A DNA stretch of 39,625 nucleotides from Brachybacterium alimentarium (GTDB lineage Bacteria > Actinomycetota > Actinomycetes > Actinomycetales > Dermabacteraceae), in assembly GCF_002332425.1 (NCBI RefSeq), contig NZ_NRGS01000043.1:1-39625 (forward strand), in the 5' to 3' direction. The notes beneath the pieces are model-generated. The model did not search any database, was not told the origin of the DNA, and worked only from the letters and a program-made list of their open reading frames with translations. Made by a program: the position numbers and the translations under genes. Positions 1 to 7,181 of the stretch are shown one piece after another; position 1 is the stretch's first letter, and every line of letters begins with the position of its first letter.

Positions 1-4
1 CCCC

Positions 5-139
5 TCAACTGCGAAGAGCCCGATTCACCTCGTTGATGAGATCGAGGCTGATCACGCTTGCGGGTAGACCCTCCGCTAAGCGGGCCGCCAGGGTGCTCTT
101 GCCGGAGAAGGAGAGTCCGCACATCAGCGTCAGAGTCAT
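5..139 (-). pseudogene. truncated P-loop (AAA/zeta-toxin-like) kinase fragment
   Basis: A 44-codon reading frame starts at the ATG at 139-137 and stops at the TGA at 7-5. It encodes a perfect N-terminal Walker A segment (CGLSFSGKST, residues 7-16) followed by a VISLD strand, as in small ATP-binding kinases of the AAA_33 / predicted-kinase class, which normally run 150-200 residues. The catalytic remainder would lie outside the window to the left, but this frame is closed by the stop. The gene is therefore either broken by nonsense or frameshift, or continues in another frame beyond base 1. What is seen: start, Walker A and stop. The kinase family is inferred from the Walker A context only. 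Confidence 0.5.
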
Positions 140-231
140 TTCTGCAACCTACCGCTGACTCAGCCTTCCGTCGCCTTGAATAGGGCAGCCATTGACGGCC
201 ACGAGCAGGCCAACGACCGCGCCCCATTCCC

Positions 232-1512
232 TCAGGCCAACAGGGACATGGACTCCAGCGCCCGGTGACGAAACAGCGCGTTAGGCCGATCGAGGCTCGA
301 GCCGGTATCGGTGCCAACAGCATCGATCACCTGGGTGAGTGAACCGAACGAGATCCCATCGACCGCCTGAACCGCCGGCGGAATGGTCGAGAGCTGCGTC
401 GGTATGACGTAGCCGTGGACGTCGGCGCCTCGGCCGTATCGCGCGCGGAGGGCCTGCACTTCGTCGCGGACGACGTTGCGATGCACCTGGCCGTCGCTGA
501 TCACTTCGGACCCGGAGATCTCCAGGCCTTCGGCGCCGAGTGGCGGGATCGCGATCAGGTGCATGGACCGGCCGACGACAACGGCGACCTGCGACCGCAC
601 CATGGATACGCCGCCCTTCGGCGTTACGCGATCGGGCAGCAGGATGACGCGCACCCCGTCACGGTGACCGAATGCACCGGTCAGGGCGCCGAGCAGTCGC
701 TCGACGTCAGCGTTCCGCGGACCAAGCGAAGTGGCGCCGACCTGGGTGATGAACGAGGAGTCGATGATGCTCTCGTCCCGGGAGCCGCGGGCCAGCACGA
801 CGCCGAACGACGCATAGGTCGTCAGCGAAGTCGCGACGAGGCACAGGGCGCTGCCGAGCATGGGGAGGGGAGTGCCGGCGTCGAGGTAGATGAACACGGC
901 ACCTGCTGCTGCGACGAGTAGAGCCGCGAAGATTCCCCACCGGTGGAGCGGGCTTCGCGTGATTACGAGCAGCGACCAGAGCAGATGCGCACCCGCGCCG
1001 CACAGGAGCGCCACCAATGTCGAGACCAGCCCGATGCGAGCCAGTGGCAAACCGAGAGTCATCGCGGCAGCCGTACCGGCCAGGGTCCAGGCCAGGAAGG
1101 CGATCACGAGCAAGATCCTGCGTCCATGCCAGCGGGGCGGCGATTTCTTGCCCGGTCGAGCTGCAGCCTCCTCGGCGGGGATGTGCCAGTCCCACTGGGA
1201 GGGATCGACATCCAGCATCGACGCGGCCGCGGTCCCTGCGTCGGAGTGGAACACGCGCCGCCGCGCGGTCGTCGAGGCTGGCGCAGGCTCGGGTGCGGAA
1301 GCAGGGGCATCGGGTGCGAGCGTGCGGTCGTAGGTGGCCCGCCGGGACGCATTGGACAGGACGTTGTATGCGGAGCTGACGTGCTTGGCGAGCTCGTCGT
1401 CCCCGCCGGCATCACCATGTAAGGCCCGCATCTGTGACCGGAACGCAGCAGTGATGTCGGCTCTTGAAGCGTCCCTGGGTACGCCGAGGGTCTCGTAGTG
1501 CGTCAGCGCCAC
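232..1512 (-). CDS. DnaJ-domain-containing multi-pass membrane protein
   Basis: The protein has about 426 residues. An N-terminal J-domain (residues about 4-66: THYETLGV... through SSAYNVLS...RATYDR) is followed by a Pro/Ala-rich linker, about four hydrophobic segments in the middle, and a soluble C-terminal domain of about 170 residues that I do not recognise. The J-domain tripeptide HPD, which stimulates DnaK, reads HGD (residues 32-34), so a normal co-chaperone role is doubtful. I choose the GTG start at 1512 because a strong Shine-Dalgarno (GGAGGT on the minus strand, 1524-1519) lies 6 nt upstream and the J-domain begins at once. The same frame is open upstream to 1584, an alternative start. 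The gene diverges from the HTH/nucleotidyltransferase pair at 1687. Confidence 0.75.
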   Translation of the reverse strand: MALTHYETLGVPRDASRADITAAFRSQMRALHGDAGGDDELAKHVSSAYNVLSNASRRATYDRTLAPDAPASAPEPAPASTTARRRVFHSDAGTAAASMLDVDPSQWDWHIPAEEAAARPGKKSPPRWHGRRILLVIAFLAWTLAGTAAAMTLGLPLARIGLVSTLVALLCGAGAHLLWSLLVITRSPLHRWGIFAALLVAAAGAVFIYLDAGTPLPMLGSALCLVATSLTTYASFGVVLARGSRDESIIDSSFITQVGATSLGPRNADVERLLGALTGAFGHRDGVRVILLPDRVTPKGGVSMVRSQVAVVVGRSMHLIAIPPLGAEGLEISGSEVISDGQVHRNVVRDEVQALRARYGRGADVHGYVIPTQLSTIPPAVQAVDGISFGSLTQVIDAVGTDTGSSLDRPNALFRHRALESMSLLA

Positions 1513-1652
1513 GTCGCCACCTCCGTCCGTCCACCCCTGTGCTTCGCGCCAGTGGGCGAAGTCGTGCTCTGGCGGGACGATCACGCTATCGCGGACAGTC
1601 GCCGCACCCTTGCTTCACTGTGGCGATGGTGTGCGAGCCGAACGGGGCGCCG

Positions 1653-1686
1653 TTGTGTTTATGGTGTTTAGCGGTAGAATGGCGAC
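1653..1686 (+). promoter_or_regulatory. promoter of HTH-NTase pair, leaderless start
   Basis: A -10 hexamer TAGAAT (1675-1680) lies exactly 6 nt before the ATG at 1687. A weak -35 (TTGTGT, 1653-1658) is 16 nt upstream of it. There is no Shine-Dalgarno between the -10 and the start, so transcription should begin at or next to the A of ATG. Inferred from motif and spacing. Confidence 0.5.
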
Positions 1687-2190
1687 ATGACCACCAATGA
1701 CTGGCTGACCACCGGCGAGACGGCGACCATGCTCGGCGTCTCGCGTCAGCATGTTGTCGACCTGTGCGATCGCGGGGAGCTGCCCTGCACCCGCGCCGGT
1801 ACCCACCGACGGATCCGACGTTCCGACGTCGAGCGCATGATCACGCCTTTGCTCACGCGCGAGCAGGAAAAGAGCCTGTGGCTGCACCGCGCGCTGCTCG
1901 GCCACCTCATGATCGAGCCCGCGTCCGTGCTCGACACGGCGAGGTCGAACCTGAGCAGCTGGAAGTCCATCCACCGTGAGGACGGGATGGCGACTAGCTA
2001 CCTCCAGCGGTGGGAGCAGGTCATCGAAGGCGGCGTGGACTCTGTCGTTCCGGTGCTCGTCGGCACCGATGAGGTCTCCAGCGAACTTCGTCAGAACAGT
2101 CCCTTTGCGGGAGTGCTCTCCGATATCGAACGTCGCCAGGTGCTGCGGTCCTTCCGTGAGCACTGGGATGGCGAGCACGCAGCCGCGTGA
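1687..2190 (+). CDS. excisionase/MerR-type helix-turn-helix protein, likely antitoxin-like partner
   Basis: A 167-residue protein. Residues 6-50 form an excisionase-type winged helix-turn-helix (LTTGETATMLGVSRQHVVDLCDRG, then a basic THRRIRRSDVERM stretch). The C-terminal two thirds are helical and acidic with no recognised domain. The stop overlaps the start of the next gene (GTGA at 2187-2190), so the two proteins are translationally coupled and probably act together. By analogy with HTH + nucleotidyltransferase pairs of the AbiE/MenTA and DUF6036 kinds, this would be the DNA-binding antitoxin or autoregulator. That role is inferred from context. It could instead be a simple regulator of the downstream gene. 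Confidence 0.75.
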   Translation: MTTNDWLTTGETATMLGVSRQHVVDLCDRGELPCTRAGTHRRIRRSDVERMITPLLTREQEKSLWLHRALLGHLMIEPASVLDTARSNLSSWKSIHREDGMATSYLQRWEQVIEGGVDSVVPVLVGTDEVSSELRQNSPFAGVLSDIERRQVLRSFREHWDGEHAAA

Positions 2191-2729
2191 GACGCACCGA
2201 TCTCGCCCACCTCCTGCGCGCCGCGTGCGACGTGGCTGGCGATCGCGACGTCCTAGTCATCGGCTCCCAGTCCATCCTGGGGACCTACGACGAGGACGAG
2301 CTTCCGGCCGCCGCCACCGCGTCCATCGAGGCCGACATCGGGTTCCTCGACGATCCTGACCGCGCCAAGGCAGATGACGTCGAAGCCGTGATCGGCGAGA
2401 TGTCCCAGTTCCACCAGGCCAATGGCGTCTACGCGGAAGGCGTGCACGTCGACACTGCAACTTACCTGCCATCAGGCTGGCGCGACCGGCTGATCAGCTG
2501 GCCGCTGCGATCATCTGACCCAGCCGATCCTCACTTCTTGGAGCCGCACGATCTCACGATCGCCAAGCTCGGAGCGCACCGCCCGAAAGATCTGGCCTTC
2601 GTCGACGCACTCCTCCAAGCAGACATGCTGGAACTCCCAATACTCCAGGCGCGATGCGATTTGTTGCCCGATCAGCATGCGCTCGTGAAGAACCGGATTC
2701 GCGGCTTCTTGAGCAGCTACGAGACCTAA
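2187..2729 (+). CDS. DUF6036-like nucleotidyltransferase, putative toxin of an HTH-NTase pair
   Basis: A 180-residue protein starting with GTG at 2187. It carries a nucleotidyltransferase-like core: a VLVIGSQSIL strand-turn near residues 27-36, followed by a SIEADI strand whose Glu and Asp would be the metal-binding acids, and a later EPHDLTIAKL helix that fits the conserved D-L-x-x-K element of AbiEii/DUF6036 nucleotidyltransferases. In those families such proteins transfer nucleotides to RNA and can be growth-inhibiting toxins. The 4-bp overlap with the HTH gene supports a toxin-antitoxin-like unit. The fold assignment is by motif resemblance and the toxin role is inference. Confidence 0.65.
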   Translation: MRRTDLAHLLRAACDVAGDRDVLVIGSQSILGTYDEDELPAAATASIEADIGFLDDPDRAKADDVEAVIGEMSQFHQANGVYAEGVHVDTATYLPSGWRDRLISWPLRSSDPADPHFLEPHDLTIAKLGAHRPKDLAFVDALLQADMLELPILQARCDLLPDQHALVKNRIRGFLSSYET

Positions 2730-2801
2730 GACGAGTCAGCGGACGGTTCGAGCAGCCGAGCGCGATCTACCGTCTCTTCCCTGTTCCCCAGCCCTGCATG
2801 G

Positions 2802-3236
2802 TCACGAAACGGAAGTATCGCCCGCGCCGAGACGCTGAGTGACGGTCTCTGTGGTGGCCGGGGGAGCGGACGGGTGCTCCGCCAGGTAGTGCAGGGTCTC
2901 CGGGGCGGCGTTCGGAGCGCTGGAGGCGTGGAAGATCGCGTTGCGGTCGGTGAGCCGGCGGGCGATCCGGTCGATGAACGCGGGGGAGAGGTCGCAGCGG
3001 CGCGTGACGGGGAAGGTGAGCCACCGCTGGTCGAGGTCGATCAGATGCTCGAGCGTGGCCTCGGACGTCGCCGGGTTGTGCGCGATCTTCCGCAGCACCT
3101 CGCCGGGAACCTCGGAGCGGGCGAGCTGATCGAGGGCTTCCACGTCGTCGCTGAACTCGGCGGTGCGCAGGCGCGACTGCACGGTCCGCGGGTTCCCGAG
3201 ACGCTGGGGCTCGGCGTGCTGGGCGATGGTGGTCAT
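2802..3236 (-). CDS. hypothetical protein with leucine-rich-variant-like helical repeats
   Basis: A 144-residue soluble protein convergent with the nucleotidyltransferase gene. Three loosely repeated units are visible: VLRKIAHNPATSEATLEHLI, DRNAIFHASSAPNAAPETL and the region between them. These resemble the LRV/HEAT-like pattern 'A-x-N-P-x-T-P-x-x-x-L-x-x-L', which usually forms a curved helical scaffold for protein or nucleic-acid binding. No catalytic motif is seen. The ATG at 3236 follows GGAGCCGCC on the minus strand, a usable ribosome-binding site. The function is unknown and the repeat assignment is tentative. Confidence 0.6.
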   Translation of the reverse strand: MTTIAQHAEPQRLGNPRTVQSRLRTAEFSDDVEALDQLARSEVPGEVLRKIAHNPATSEATLEHLIDLDQRWLTFPVTRRCDLSPAFIDRIARRLTDRNAIFHASSAPNAAPETLHYLAEHPSAPPATTETVTQRLGAGDTSVS

Positions 3237-3317
3237 GGCGGCTCCTGCTCCTCGTGGCCCGGCTCGTCCGGATACTCGTGCAGTGGGCGCGAGGACGACC
3301 TGGCAGGGCAGGAGGCG

Positions 3318-3881
3318 TTAGGACTTCAGGGGCAGCACTGCGCCACCGGTGCCGACACGGGCGCGCCGGCCGAGCCACCGAGCATCCTCGACCGCCTTCG
3401 TAGGCCGAGAGGTGAGAATGCCCAGTCGGTGAGTGATGCGGACGGAGACTGTGCGTCCGGTGATGTCGCGACCTCGTCGATCGGTGACCAGCGGGATCGG
3501 ATCTCCCAGTTCCTCGAGGGTCCCCGTGGCGATGACGAACGAGCGCACGCACAGCAGCACGTCGCGGCCGAGCGAGGACCCGGGGAGACGATGGGGTCCT
3601 TGGGCGCTCTGGGAGAGCTCGTCCTCGCTCATGTCCACGATCCGCTGCACGGCGGGGTTGACATCCAGGCGGATGACGAGAGGGCTCGGCGAGTCGGAGC
3701 TCTTCGCCATGACCTCGCCACTGGTGGCCAACGCTCGTACGGCGTCGACGTCGAGGCGGGGCACGAGCCCGTGATCAACCAGGTACGCCAGGGAGGAGCG
3801 ATCGATGCCGACGATGCGCGCGGCGAGAGCGACCGGGATCTGCTCGTCGGGATTCGGCTTGGTGCTGCGGACTATGGGCAT
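3318..3881 (-). CDS. unknown protein with N-terminal helix-turn-helix-like segment
   Basis: About 188 residues if it starts at the ATG at 3881. The frame is open upstream to 4037, but that extension is Arg/Cys-rich and looks non-coding. Residues about 12-45 (IPVALAARIVGIDRSSLAYL then VDHGLVPRLDVDAVRAL) read like the recognition part of an excisionase/MerR helix-turn-helix. The middle (RDVLLCVRSFVIATG... to TVSVRITHRLG) looks like a small beta-rich domain I do not recognise. Upstream lie three copies of a CAGAAWGTG half-site and a 34-bp palindrome, so autoregulation is plausible. The start is uncertain because the ribosome-binding site is weak. Confidence 0.5.
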   Translation of the reverse strand: MPIVRSTKPNPDEQIPVALAARIVGIDRSSLAYLVDHGLVPRLDVDAVRALATSGEVMAKSSDSPSPLVIRLDVNPAVQRIVDMSEDELSQSAQGPHRLPGSSLGRDVLLCVRSFVIATGTLEELGDPIPLVTDRRGRDITGRTVSVRITHRLGILTSRPTKAVEDARWLGRRARVGTGGAVLPLKS

Positions 3882-3923
3882 CAACAAAGCATTCCAAACC
3901 CGAATCGCCAATTCGAGCAGCAG

Positions 3924-4005
3924 ACACTTTCTGCGTGATGGCCTCGAAGTGAGTGTGCCGCAGAATGTGACCGTCGCACCACGTAGGGTGGAGGTCAGAA
4001 AGTGT
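3924..4005. promoter_or_regulatory. three CAGAAWGTG half-sites upstream of the 3881 gene
   Basis: ACACTTTCTG at 3924-3933 and CAGAAAGTGT at 3996-4005 form a perfect 10-bp inverted repeat. A third related half-site, CAGAATGTGA, lies at 3961-3970. The array sits in the upstream region of the minus-strand gene starting at 3881, where an operator would be expected. Binding by that gene's own product is an inference. Confidence 0.4.
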
Positions 4006-4037
4006 GGAATCCACGCCGGCAGACTCTTCAGGATCAT

Positions 4038-4071
4038 TCAATGTCCGGTAACAGCCATTATCGGACATTGA
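4038..4071. repeat. 34-bp palindrome with 10-bp perfect arms (operator or recombinase site)
   Basis: The arms TCAATGTCCG (4038-4047) and CGGACATTGA (4062-4071) are exact reverse complements around a 14-nt centre that is itself partly symmetric (GGTAA...TTATC). Each half contains TGTCCGRTAA, which resembles the TGTCYGATAA half-site of Tn3/gamma-delta-type serine resolvases. No recombinase is encoded in the window. It could equally be a repressor operator or a small hairpin. Confidence 0.45.
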
Positions 4072-4081
4072 GTTCACGTGT

Positions 4082-4640
4082 CATACGAAATTCATCAACA
4101 GAGGGCCGGGCACCTCTTCAGCGATCAGCTGGAGGAGCCTGACGCATAGAACTTGAGCACTCCACAGATGGTGCCCGCACGGCCAAATATGCGTTTCGGT
4201 GCAGCGGGATGGCTTCCCACCGCGACGTGGGTCCAGCTCGCCCTGACGGGTAGCCGCGGTGCAGGGGCACTTCGAGGTGTACGTGGGAGGTGACCCAGTG
4301 GATGACCCGTGAGGGCGCAGCGCTATCGATGCCCCGGCAGCCGAGAGTGGCCGCGCCGACACTGCCGCAGTTCTTCCCCACGTGCGAGCTCCGACGGGAA
4401 GGGCAGCCTTGCGACGGGCGAGACGGCCTGCCTGGTCTTGAGTCGCGGCGACGAGAGGACATGGGGGAGACTCTGGCCCTGGCCTCGAGCCGGCCCCGTT
4501 CTGTGCTCGCCCCGCGTGCCCCTGGTCCAGGTGCGGCACTCGAAGGTCGATCGCCGTCGTGATGGTGACCCCGAGGCTCGTGCGGTCTCCAGCCGGCGCG
4601 ACTCTAGCGGTCACTCTAGCGGTCACATCGCCGCTAAGAA
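4082..4640. other. no convincing gene between palindrome and tRNA terminator
   Basis: About 560 bp with several overlapping open frames on both strands. None has a good ribosome-binding site, a recognisable domain or the third-position GC bias of the neighbouring genes. The stretch is lower in GC than the core clusters and includes a 12-bp tandem duplication near its right end. It reads as decayed accessory DNA next to a tRNA. Confidence 0.5.
4601..4624. repeat. 12-bp tandem duplication
   Basis: ACTCTAGCGGTC occurs twice in direct succession (4601-4612 and 4613-4624). It lies between the non-coding stretch and the tRNA-Pro terminator. It may be a replication-slippage or target duplication. 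No other copies were noticed. Confidence 0.6.
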
Positions 4641-4647
4641 AGACAAC

Positions 4648-4678
4648 GCCCTGGCGAGAAACTTGTTCTCACCAGGGC
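4648..4678 (-). terminator. intrinsic terminator of tRNA-Pro
   Basis: On the minus strand, GCCCTGGTGAGAA and TTCTCGCCAGGGC form a 13-bp stem (one G-T wobble) closing a 5-nt loop. It starts 6 nt past the tRNA 3' end and is followed by the U-rich GTTGTCTTTCTT. Confidence 0.8.
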
Positions 4679-4683
4679 ATTTG

Positions 4684-4757
4684 TCGGGCTGACAGGATTT
4701 GAACCTGCGACCCCCTGACCCCCAGTCAGGTGCGCTACCAAGCTGCGCCACAGCCCG
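4684..4757 (-). tRNA. tRNA-Pro (anticodon GGG)
   Basis: A 74-nt cloverleaf on the minus strand. The acceptor stem CGGGCTG pairs with CAGCCCG, followed by discriminator A (4684). The D-arm has GCGC...GCGC with AGCTTGGTA in the loop. The anticodon stem CCTGA/TCAGG encloses a loop with GGG after U33. The T-arm contains GGTTCAAATCC. CCA is not encoded; the next bases are CAA. A GGTCCTTC/GAAGGACC hairpin lies just 5' of the gene (4759-4780), perhaps a processing signal. The 3' end faces the accessory-looking region 1-4680, consistent with a tRNA-associated integration hotspot, though I found no repeat of the tRNA 3' end. Confidence 0.95.
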
Positions 4758-4965
4758 TGGTCCTTCACGAGCGAAGGACCGTGCCCTCCGTGGCAGGAGG
4801 ACCGTGGAACACAGTACCCCGCCCATGCCCCCGGGGGCGAATCGAGACGTGCGTGACCTGCGGCACTCTTCCCGAACGGATGCTCGCAGCGACCCTCCGG
4901 GAGGGCGGAGGACACCGTGCCCGGCGCTCCCCGCGGGCCTGCGCGCCCCGAGACCTCCGCGGCAT

Positions 4966-4977
4966 TAGTCTGCGGAC
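4966..4977 (+). promoter_or_regulatory. -10 box of the DUF881 operon, leaderless start
   Basis: TAGTCT (4966-4971) is followed by 6 nt and then the ATG at 4978. There is no Shine-Dalgarno in that gap. The arrangement matches an actinobacterial leaderless promoter. No clear -35 is seen. Confidence 0.5.
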
Positions 4978-5970
4978 ATGCGTGAACCCCGGCGCTCGAC
5001 TCCTCACGGTGAGACCCCCTACTCGCCGTCGTCGCTGCTGCGCGCCCTCACGGCGAACCCCTACGACGTGGACGCTCTGAGACGGCACGAACCGACGCCC
5101 GCGGAGGACACGCCGCCCGACAACCGGATCACCCGGACCGTCACGGTGCTGCTCGCGCTGGTGCTCGGCTTCACGGTCGCCGTCGCGGTGACCGAGCTGC
5201 GGCGCGATGCCGCTGCGGAGGACAATCCGCGGGCACTGCTCGAGCAGGAGGTGCTCGACGCCCGCGCCGAGATCGAGGAGCTCGAGGCGCGCCAGGAGAC
5301 CCTCGACGGGGAGATCGCCGATGCCCAGGCCGTCGTGCTGGACGGTGCGGACGCGAACGATGCCGAGCATCTGCAGGCCGAGGAGGGGCTCAGCGCCGCG
5401 TCATCCCTGGAGGGCACCGGGGTGGTGCTCTCGCTCCAGGACTCCGTGCCGCTGCCCGCGAGCCCTGGCGTCGCGGAGGGGACCGTCAACCGCGTCACCG
5501 ATGGGGATCTGCAGATCACAGTGAACGCCCTATGGGCGGCCGGGGCCGAGGCGATCTCGATCAACGGGCAACGTCTCAGCGCCACCAGCGCCATCCGGAC
5601 CGCCGGATCGGCGGTCCTCGTGGACTTCCGACCGCTCTCGCCGCCGTACGAGGTCACCGCCCTCGGGGACCCGCAGGCGCTGCGCGAGGGCGTCGACGCG
5701 GGGGAGGGCGGCGAATACCTCTCCGACCTCTCGAGCCGCTTCGGCATCCGCGCCTCCTGGACGACGGGGGAGGAGCTCACGGTGCCGGCCCGCGCGATCG
5801 GCAGCCTGCGCGAGGCCTCCGCTCCGTCGACAGAGGACACCAAGGACTCCGAGGATTCCGAGAACCCCGAGAACTCCGAGAACCCCGAGAACCCTGAGAG
5901 CTCCAAGAACTCCACCGAACCGACCGCCGGCACCGTCCCCGAGGACGAGGCCAGGAAGGACACCGAATGA
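4978..5970 (+). CDS. DUF881 family membrane-anchored protein
   Basis: A 330-residue protein, the first gene of a three-gene overlapping unit. There is a cytoplasmic N-terminus of about 50 residues, one transmembrane helix (VTVLLALVLGFTVAVAV, residues about 56-72) and an extracytoplasmic coiled coil (residues about 85-122, LLEQEVLDARAEIEELEARQE). The DUF881 globular domain follows (GTGVVLSLQDS... VNALWAAGAEAISINGQRLSATSAI). The last 50 residues are an acidic low-complexity tail built from repeated ENPENSENPENPE units encoded by near-identical 9-bp repeats. Family members sit beside the small basic protein and GarA in Actinobacteria (Rv1823-type cluster) and are linked to the envelope and cell division. 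Their biochemical function is not known. Confidence 0.9.
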   Translation: MREPRRSTPHGETPYSPSSLLRALTANPYDVDALRRHEPTPAEDTPPDNRITRTVTVLLALVLGFTVAVAVTELRRDAAAEDNPRALLEQEVLDARAEIEELEARQETLDGEIADAQAVVLDGADANDAEHLQAEEGLSAASSLEGTGVVLSLQDSVPLPASPGVAEGTVNRVTDGDLQITVNALWAAGAEAISINGQRLSATSAIRTAGSAVLVDFRPLSPPYEVTALGDPQALREGVDAGEGGEYLSDLSSRFGIRASWTTGEELTVPARAIGSLREASAPSTEDTKDSEDSENPENSENPENPESSKNSTEPTAGTVPEDEARKDTE

Positions 5971-6299
5971 TCGCCATCATCGGCCTGATCCTGGGCGTCG
6001 TGCTGGGCGTCGTCGTCCAGCCCGACGTCCCCGTCGTGCTGCAGCCCTATCTCCCGATCGCCGTCGTCGCGGCGTTGGACACCCTCGCCGGCGGCCTGCG
6101 GGCCAGCCTCGACGGAGCGTTCGATGCCCACGTGTTCATCACGTCGTTCCTGTTCAACGTGCTGATCGCCGCGTTCCTGGTGTTCCTCGGCGACCAGCTG
6201 GGTGTCGGCGCGCAGCTCTCCACCGCGGTGATCGTGGTGCTGGGCATCCGCATCTTCTCCAACGCAGCGGCCATCCGCCGGCTGCTGTTCCGGTCATGA
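5967..6299 (+). CDS. sbp: DUF1290 small basic protein (Sbp)
   Basis: A 110-residue integral membrane protein with three to four hydrophobic segments (MIAIIGLILGVVLGVVV; YLPIAVVAALDTLAGGL; FITSFLFNVLIAAFLVFLG; STAVIVVLGIRIFSNAAAI). The AALDTLAGGLRA and GIRIFSNAAAIRR blocks are typical of DUF1290/Sbp. The family is found next to division genes in Gram-positive bacteria. The ATGA overlap with the preceding DUF881 stop, and the overlap of its own stop with the next DUF881 gene, show a tightly coupled operon. Sbp probably forms a membrane complex with the two flanking DUF881 proteins (inferred from synteny). Confidence 0.92.
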   Translation: MIAIIGLILGVVLGVVVQPDVPVVLQPYLPIAVVAALDTLAGGLRASLDGAFDAHVFITSFLFNVLIAAFLVFLGDQLGVGAQLSTAVIVVLGIRIFSNAAAIRRLLFRS

Positions 6300-7048
6300 G
6301 CGACGGAACGCGCACCCCGGAGAGTCCCGAGCAGCAGAAAGTGGTGTGGACGCGGCTGCGGGAGACCCTGCGCCCCCAGGCGACCTGGACGCAGCTGATC
6401 GTGGGACTGCTGTGCGTCCTGCTCGGACTGGCCATCGCGGCGCAGCTGCGTCAGTCCGACGACTCGCTCGAGGGCGCTTCCCAGCAGGAGCTGGTGCGTC
6501 TGCTGGACGAATCCGGACGCCATGCCGCAGGGCTCGAGGTGGAGAACGCGGAGCTCGACCGCACGCTGGAGTCGCTCCGCTCGGGCGCCGGGGACGACGC
6601 CGCGGCCCGGACCGCCGCCGAGGAGCGCCTGGAGGACCTGGAGATCATCGCCGGCACGTCTCCCGCGCACGGCAGGGGGATCGTCGTATCGATCTCGGAC
6701 CCGGACGAAGGGGTGCGGGCCTCGACGCTGCTCGGCGTCGTCCAGGAGCTGCGCAACGCCGGCGCCGAGGTGATCCAGATCGGTGATGTCCGCGTGGTGG
6801 CCTCCACCTCGATCACCACCGCGCCGTCCGGCCGTCTGCAGGTCGACGGGACCCCGGTCCCCGTCCCGTACACGCTCAGCGTCATCGGCGATCCGGAGGT
6901 GATGGAGCCGGCGCTGCGCATCCCCGGGGGAGCCGCGGACTCCGTCACGGCCGACGGCGGGACCCTTGCCGTGGCGTCCGAGACGGACGTGCAGATCGAC
7001 GCGACGGTCGAACTCTCCGAGCCCGAGCACTCCCGAGTGGTCAAGTGA
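6296..7048 (+). CDS. DUF881 family protein (second copy)
   Basis: A 250-residue paralogue of the 4978 gene. A transmembrane helix (LIVGLLCVLLGLAIAAQL, residues about 33-50) is followed by a coiled-coil region (residues about 62-115) and the DUF881 domain (GRGIVVSISDPD, LLGVVQELRNAGAEVIQIGDVRVVASTSI). It lacks the acidic tail of the first copy. The start is the ATG overlapping the sbp stop (6296-6299). The arrangement DUF881-sbp-DUF881 matches Rv1823-Rv1824-Rv1825. The mycobacterial next gene, gcvH, is missing here. Confidence 0.9.
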   Translation: MSDGTRTPESPEQQKVVWTRLRETLRPQATWTQLIVGLLCVLLGLAIAAQLRQSDDSLEGASQQELVRLLDESGRHAAGLEVENAELDRTLESLRSGAGDDAAARTAAEERLEDLEIIAGTSPAHGRGIVVSISDPDEGVRASTLLGVVQELRNAGAEVIQIGDVRVVASTSITTAPSGRLQVDGTPVPVPYTLSVIGDPEVMEPALRIPGGAADSVTADGGTLAVASETDVQIDATVELSEPEHSRVVK

Positions 7049-7181
7049 TCGTCAAATCCTGCCCTGGGTGCTGTGGATGGACGCATCTGCGCTTCTCGGC
7101 GTGCGAAGATGGGTCAGTCGGATCCTGAGTGCACGAAGACCACAGGAACAGGGTCGACCGCTGGCCAGGAAGGGGTGCGGA

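Noticed and set aside
4081..4626. Open frames on both strands in the tRNA-flanking gap
   Set aside because: No ribosome-binding site, domain or codon bias; composition looks random.
4684..4757. tRNA 3' end as an attL/attR duplication
   Set aside because: I found no second copy of the tRNA 3' sequence in 1-4680 and no integrase, so an integrated element cannot be claimed.
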